A stretch of 64,000 bases of DNA from Pseudobdellovibrionaceae bacterium (lineage in GTDB: Bacteria > Bdellovibrionota > Bdellovibrionia > Bdellovibrionales > JAGQZY01): positions 1 to 64,000 of the forward strand of contig JACKAL010000003.1 of assembly GCA_020635085.1 (NCBI GenBank). The letters are read 5' to 3'. The notes under the pieces are model-generated. The model made no database searches. It saw nothing but the letters and a program-made list of their open reading frames with translations, and had not been told where the DNA came from. Shown in pieces: positions 59,759 to 64,000 of this stretch; the first letter of the stretch is position 1; the number at the start of each line of letters is the position of its first letter. The position numbers and the translations under genes were made by a program.

Positions 59759-61591
59759 GTGGCTATCCAAATTCCGAGCACAGTGCGTAGTTCCTATGTA
59801 AAAAAATGGGTGCAAGAAATGGTCGACTTGTGTCAGCCCAATCAAGTGCATTGGTGCGATGGTAGCCAAGCGGAGTTCGATACGCTGTGTGCACAAATGG
59901 AAGCTGCGGGAACACTTAAAAAACTCAATCCGCAATTACGTCCTAATAGTTATTTAGCTTTATCTGATCCGAGCGATGTGGCGCGCGTGGAAGAGCGTAC
60001 CTTTGTGTGTACAACAAACAAAGAAGATGCGGGCGCGAACAACAATTGGATGTCTCCTAGCGAAATGAAAACGACGCTGAGTAAATTATATAAAGGTTGT
60101 ATGCGCGGTCGTACGATGTATGTGATTCCATTTTCGATGGGACCGTTGGGGTCTCACATCGCACAAATTGGTGTGGAAATTTCTGATTCACCCTACGTGG
60201 TTGCGAACATGCGGATTATGACTCGTATGGGAACCAAGGTGTGGGATGTTCTCGGTGAAAAAGATTTTGTTCGCTGCTTACATTCTGTGGGTAAGCCCAT
60301 TGAGCCTGGACAAAACGATGTGGCGTGGCCATGCAATTCGGAAAAATATATTTCGCATTTCCCAGAAGAAAACACCGTGTGGTCCTTTGGTAGTGGTTAC
60401 GGCGGTAACGCTCTTTTAGGTAAAAAATGTTTTGCTCTTCGTTTGGCATCAAATATGGGACGCCAAGAAGGCTGGCTCGCTGAGCATATGCTCATTGTTG
60501 GAGTGGAACAGCCCAGTGGACAAAAACATTATGTGTCGGCGGCATTCCCCAGCGCTTGCGGTAAAACAAACTTTGCTATGATGCAACCTCCAGAGGCGAT
60601 GACCGGTTGGAAAATTTCTACAATTGGCGATGACATCGCCTGGTTAAAAGTGGGTAAAGATGGGCGCTTTTATGCGATTAATCCTGAGGCCGGTTTGTTT
60701 GGTGTTGCCCCCGGCACATCGCCGCTTACCAATCCCAATGCGATTGCAACGATCAAAGAGAACACAATTTTTACCAATGTGGCCTTAACTCCTGAGGGAG
60801 ATGTGTGGTGGGAAGGTCTTACCGAAAAAGCACCCGAGAAATTAACCGATTGGCGTGGTCAAGAGTGGACACCCGGTTGCGGTCGTCCTGCGGCGCACCC
60901 CAATGCACGCTTTACAACACCAGCGAGCCAGGTACCGTGCCTGGATAGCCATTGGGAAAATCCAGAAGGGGTGCCTATCAGTGCGTTTATTTTTGGTGGA
61001 CGTCGTCCAAGCACCATTCCTCTTGTCTATGAATCTTTTGATTGGGATCACGGAGTGTACTTAGCGGCGACTCTTGGTTCGGAAACAACGGCTGCCGCTG
61101 TGGGCGAGGTGGGAAATGTGCGTCGTGATCCGTTTGCGATGCTACCTTTTTGTGGATACAACATGGGAGATTATTTCCAGCATTGGATCGACATGGGTAA
61201 AAAATTAAAAAATCCTCCCAAAATATATAGCGTCAATTGGTTTCGTAAAGACGATAACGGTAAATTCATGTGGCCTGGGTTTGGTGATAACGTGCGGATT
61301 TTAAGTTGGATCATTGGACGCGCAGAGGGTACAGCGCATGCTGTGGAAACTCCGATTGGCTGGACACCTTCCTTCGAAGACATTCCAATGAGCGGCATTA
61401 AAGACATAGATGCTTATCGTTTTTCGGAGGCGATGAGTATTCAACGGGAAAAATGGCACGATGAAATTGTGTCGCACACCACGTTATTTAATAAGCTTAA
61501 AGATCATTTGCCGAAAGAAATTTTACAGATACAAAAGAAGCTTTTGCGTCGCTTTGATTACTCACCCGAGAAAATGAGTGAACTGCAGTAA
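59759..61591 (+). CDS. pckG: Phosphoenolpyruvate carboxykinase (GTP)
   Basis: Converts oxaloacetate to PEP and CO2 with GTP, for gluconeogenesis from amino acids and organic acids. The 610-residue enzyme has the hyper-reactive Cys loop AAFPSACGKTNFAMM (also the P-loop), the metal segment TIGDDIAWLKVGKDG and FIFGGRRPSTIPLV. The start is GTG 59759 behind GAGGAGG. The GTP form suits a cell living on protein-derived carbon; it could supply PEP for DAHP synthase as well. That link is inference. Confidence 0.97.
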   Translation: MAIQIPSTVRSSYVKKWVQEMVDLCQPNQVHWCDGSQAEFDTLCAQMEAAGTLKKLNPQLRPNSYLALSDPSDVARVEERTFVCTTNKEDAGANNNWMSPSEMKTTLSKLYKGCMRGRTMYVIPFSMGPLGSHIAQIGVEISDSPYVVANMRIMTRMGTKVWDVLGEKDFVRCLHSVGKPIEPGQNDVAWPCNSEKYISHFPEENTVWSFGSGYGGNALLGKKCFALRLASNMGRQEGWLAEHMLIVGVEQPSGQKHYVSAAFPSACGKTNFAMMQPPEAMTGWKISTIGDDIAWLKVGKDGRFYAINPEAGLFGVAPGTSPLTNPNAIATIKENTIFTNVALTPEGDVWWEGLTEKAPEKLTDWRGQEWTPGCGRPAAHPNARFTTPASQVPCLDSHWENPEGVPISAFIFGGRRPSTIPLVYESFDWDHGVYLAATLGSETTAAAVGEVGNVRRDPFAMLPFCGYNMGDYFQHWIDMGKKLKNPPKIYSVNWFRKDDNGKFMWPGFGDNVRILSWIIGRAEGTAHAVETPIGWTPSFEDIPMSGIKDIDAYRFSEAMSIQREKWHDEIVSHTTLFNKLKDHLPKEILQIQKKLLRRFDYSPEKMSELQ

Positions 61592-61819
61592 CCTAGCCTT
61601 TGTGCGAGGTGGCTGCCGTGCGCTCGTAGCGATATATCTCCTGGGTCCAGTATCGGACTTAGGAGACTAGACTCCGGTTGAGTTAGACTGTCCTGTGATC
61701 TTGTTGATCTCATTTACAGGACTCTGTCCAACGAAAATTTAAACGCTCAGGAAAAAATCCCCAACTTTTTTCCATATCATTTCGTCGAGATCGAAAGCCT
61801 TTGGTCCGATGACTTTGGT
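61592..61819. other. Intergenic region with two possible hairpins
   Basis: CTCCT near 61640 can pair with AGGAG near 61662, with an inner GTCC/GGAC. GTCCTGT (61690-61696) pairs with ACAGGAC (61716-61722). Neither has a clear T tract, so these could be leader structures for the protease gene or terminators of pckG. Confidence 0.4.
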
Positions 61820-62782
61820 ATGAAAACGACAAAAGTCTCTCAGCACATCGTCTCGGTTTTATTTTTACTCTCCATCGGCTGTGGCTCGCAACTTAAAGAC
61901 AAAGCCTCTTTTCTCGCATCGAGTGATTTTTCAGAGCCCACAGAAATGACCTGTAGCTCTTTGGTTTCGACTAAAGGGGTGTATGGGGTAGACAATCGCA
62001 AAGATTGGAAAGACGTCAAAGAGGAAAGTCTTAAGTTGTGGGCAAAGGCGACAGTGGCGCTCTTGCCTAAAAGTTTAGGTGGTAATTTAACAGAAATTTT
62101 CGGCGATACTCTTGAGCAAGCATTTAATGTTTGTAAAGACGAACCTTTTGCTAAGCAACCTACATTTGCTTTTTGTTCTGGATTTTTAGTGGGGAAGGAT
62201 ATTGTTGTAACAGCCGGTCACTGTATTACGTCACAAAACGATTGTAACACTACAGAATTTGTTTTTGATTACGCCATTGAAGATAACAACACATTGTTCC
62301 CTCGGGTTTCTCAACAGAAAATTTATAGTTGTAAAAAAATCATTGGTCACGAATCGGGGGGAACTCGCGATTATGCGATTGTTCAACTTGATCGTCCCGT
62401 AGAAGATCGCAAATTTTTGCCCATTCGTCGTCAGGGATCGGCTCAGGTAGGATCTCCTCTCGTGATGATAGGTCATCCTTCAGGATTGCCGTCAAAGATT
62501 GCGCGCGGTGGTCGGGTGTTAGGTTATAACCAATGGATGGTGACGGATCTCGATGCCTTTGCGGGAAATTCTGGTTCGTTGGTAATGAACGAAACAACGG
62601 GTCTTGTCGAAGGGATTTTAGTTTCTGGCGATGGCGATTACACATTAACTAATCAGCATTGCTATACGACAAAGAAGTGCTCTCCCTCTACATGTACGGG
62701 AGAAATGGTGTTTCCCATTTCGCAAATCGCAGCGAGCATTCCGGTACCGAGTGCCGGCGATGTGCTACCAACATGTAAGTAA
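61820..62782 (+). CDS. Trypsin-like serine protease, predicted lipoprotein
   Basis: A 320-residue chymotrypsin-fold protease with signal peptide and lipobox LSIGC (Cys21). The triad is His134 (VTAGHC), Asp184 (GTRDYAIVQL) and Ser251 (FAGNSGS). Extra Cys residues near the end (HCYTTKKCSPSTC) suggest disulfides. The last Gly of the usual GNSGGP is replaced by Ser. The protein is likely anchored in the envelope facing the periplasm or surface. It resembles the protease part of the FHA fusion only in fold. Confidence 0.88.
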   Translation: MKTTKVSQHIVSVLFLLSIGCGSQLKDKASFLASSDFSEPTEMTCSSLVSTKGVYGVDNRKDWKDVKEESLKLWAKATVALLPKSLGGNLTEIFGDTLEQAFNVCKDEPFAKQPTFAFCSGFLVGKDIVVTAGHCITSQNDCNTTEFVFDYAIEDNNTLFPRVSQQKIYSCKKIIGHESGGTRDYAIVQLDRPVEDRKFLPIRRQGSAQVGSPLVMIGHPSGLPSKIARGGRVLGYNQWMVTDLDAFAGNSGSLVMNETTGLVEGILVSGDGDYTLTNQHCYTTKKCSPSTCTGEMVFPISQIAASIPVPSAGDVLPTCK

Positions 62783-62846
62783 TAATGAACTCTTACCAAT
62801 GATGATTTGCGCAGCCCCTTCCTTTTGAGATGAACTCTAAAAAACA

Positions 62847-62881
62847 AAACCCACATTAGTTCGAATGTGGGTTTGTGTATT
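62847..62881. terminator. Bidirectional terminator between convergent genes
   Basis: An 11-bp perfect stem, AAACCCACATT (62847-62857) with AATGTGGGTTT (62864-62874). T-rich tracts lie after it on the plus strand (GTGTATTTTTC) and on the minus strand (TGTTTTTT). Confidence 0.85.
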
Positions 62882-62921
62882 TTTCTCTATGAGTCGAGAA
62901 GCGCAAGCTTCAGTTAGAGAT

Positions 62922-64000
62922 TTATTGGTAACAGAAGTATGTGATGCGATAGGTATCGTTTGGCATATCTGTAGTAAAATCGATGTTGCTACCATTCAGA
63001 TTATAAGTGCTTACATACTGATTGTTGCTGAGGCGTTTTACTGTTCCCCATGAACCATCAAGTTTTTGCGCGACACAATCTAAACCATAGGTTCTTTGCG
63101 CCTTAATAATAGAGTCTCCGATCACGCCCAATTGCGTTGAGTAATCAGAAGCACACACGCTTCCGATGACACCACCGGTTTTTTGGCTGAGTTGAGCATA
63201 GTCAGTTCCATATTTTTTATAAATACTTAACTGCTTTTGCTGAGCGTAGCACTGTTGTCCTTCAGTTGTATAAGGATTGATGATGATTGAGTGGAACTTA
63301 AAAGACGCTGATCCGAAAGAGCTGGTGATAAGAGAGATCAGGTTATCGCCACTGCTTCTCATTTGATCAGGCATTGGTTGAGTCACGATAGGATCGCCGT
63401 TATCGTCTTCGTAGTATTTGGATTCATTTTCATCGGAAATAATAATCACATGCTTTGGAACATTTTGGCGTAAACATGCCGACTCTGGACCACCGCCTGC
63501 ATTGTAGCGCTCGATGGAACGATAGGTAGTTAAAATACCGCGTTCGTACCCGTTACCTGCCGTTGCAGAACTTAATGATTCAGGTCGTTGCACAACTCCA
63601 CCAATAAGCGCAGATGTAGCGGTTGACTCTGTTAAACAATAGCTGCCGTTGGCGAATTGATTGAATTTGCCATCGATGTGATTGATGTGATTGGCAATTG
63701 GTGAGCTAGGTTCAGTTGTGATCACAGCGATGCGATAAGAATCAAGTGATTGAATTTTACTTAGTAAATTAGAAATACGACTGGCCATGCTGGTTTGAAT
63801 GTTGGCCATAGAATAGGAGTTATCGACGTTAATAATAATGTCAGCGGTTTTTGATGACGAAACAATGATGTCTTTTGTTTTTACAATAATCTTTTTATAA
63901 ACAGTCCAGTGAACGATTTCACTGCCTGATTTACCATCGGTGTTTTCTCCGTAAATTTCAAAAGAGTGACTACCTTCGCCGACATTAGAGAGATCGATGT
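62922..64000 (-). CDS. von Willebrand factor A domain protein, 5' part beyond the window
   Basis: The frame is open to the right edge, so the start lies beyond 64000; 358 residues are visible. They begin with an Ig-like strand region (FEIYGENTDGKSG), then a vWA domain whose MIDAS motif is DNSYS (in IIINVDNSYSMAN), with HVIIISDENESKYY as a later core strand. After residue 290 comes a Cys-containing beta domain ending in YRITYFCYQ. The protein is probably secreted or surface-bound and may bind proteins through the metal site. An ATG at 63809 exists, but the upstream frame contains the MIDAS residues, so it is not the real start. Confidence 0.85.
   Translation of the reverse strand, partial: IDLSNVGEGSHSFEIYGENTDGKSGSEIVHWTVYKKIIVKTKDIIVSSSKTADIIINVDNSYSMANIQTSMASRISNLLSKIQSLDSYRIAVITTEPSSPIANHINHIDGKFNQFANGSYCLTESTATSALIGGVVQRPESLSSATAGNGYERGILTTYRSIERYNAGGGPESACLRQNVPKHVIIISDENESKYYEDDNGDPIVTQPMPDQMRSSGDNLISLITSSFGSASFKFHSIIINPYTTEGQQCYAQQKQLSIYKKYGTDYAQLSQKTGGVIGSVCASDYSTQLGVIGDSIIKAQRTYGLDCVAQKLDGSWGTVKRLSNNQYVSTYNLNGSNIDFTTDMPNDTYRITYFCYQ

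Noticed and set aside
1..64000. tRNA or rRNA genes
   Set aside because: No cloverleaf with a GGTTCGAATC-type arm and no rRNA-like stretch was found on reading the intergenic regions; a covariance search would be decisive.

Overview
The window reads as chromosomal DNA of a Gram-negative, menaquinone-using bacterium, most likely a Bdellovibrio-like member of the Bdellovibrionota/Oligoflexia. This placement is inferred from gene content, not from a marker gene. Supporting traits are many small secreted lipoproteins (several with an unusual Asn just before the lipid Cys), GTP-type PEP carboxykinase, a DivIVA-like protein, FHA- and trypsin-like protease architectures and two DUF1993 proteins. No rRNA, tRNA, CRISPR array, prophage or intact insertion sequence was seen. 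Genes are dense and often overlap by ATGA or a few bases.

Layout. 1-6.4 kb: housekeeping and repair (NAD(P)HX repair enzyme, a GbsR/MarR-type regulator with a photolyase, an ABC1/UbiB kinase, a small cytochrome c lipoprotein). 6.4-15.8 kb: a tryptophan/kynurenine catabolic cluster (kynB, nbaE, nbaF, nbaC, nbaD, kynU, kmo, plus an atypical SDR). It runs from formylkynurenine to 4-oxalocrotonate, with a divergent hydratase/decarboxylase gene that may take the next step. 15.8-19.5 kb: a more AT-rich patch (FkbM methyltransferase, unknown lipoprotein, DUF1993) punctuated by four copies of a palindromic repeat. 19.6-24.5 kb: DivIVA-like protein, a large perfect inverted repeat, an MFS transporter and valS. 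24.5-26.8 kb: two secreted lipoproteins.

26.8-36 kb: a nearly complete chorismate-to-menaquinone locus. DAHP synthase and MenG run left; menF-menD-menH-menB-menA-menC-menE run right. 36-45.4 kb: envelope genes (an FHA-transmembrane-protease fusion, PlsC-type acyltransferase, a barrel-like protein, a GT9 glycosyltransferase, a TVP38-flavin disulfide reductase fusion) and small conserved proteins. 45.6-51.4 kb: ung, then aroB-aroA-aroK/D/E-aroC. The single 592-residue protein carries shikimate kinase, dehydroquinate dehydratase and shikimate dehydrogenase modules. The domain order B-A-K-D-E is that of the eukaryotic AROM pentafunctional protein. 51.5-64 kb: secreted proteins, a queuosine-precursor transporter, a TPR/winged-helix regulator, a penicillin-binding transpeptidase, rhodanese, pckG, a trypsin-like lipoprotein and a von Willebrand A protein cut by the window edge.

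Together the window holds DAHP synthase and all later shikimate steps to chorismate, then the menaquinone branch. A separate kynurenine cluster breaks down the tryptophan made from the same chorismate. The items most worth following are the AROM-ordered aro operon, the repeat family at 15.8-19.5 kb, the 35-bp perfect inverted repeat at 20.35-20.50 kb, and a probable small RNA or mini-ORF at 53.3-53.5 kb.
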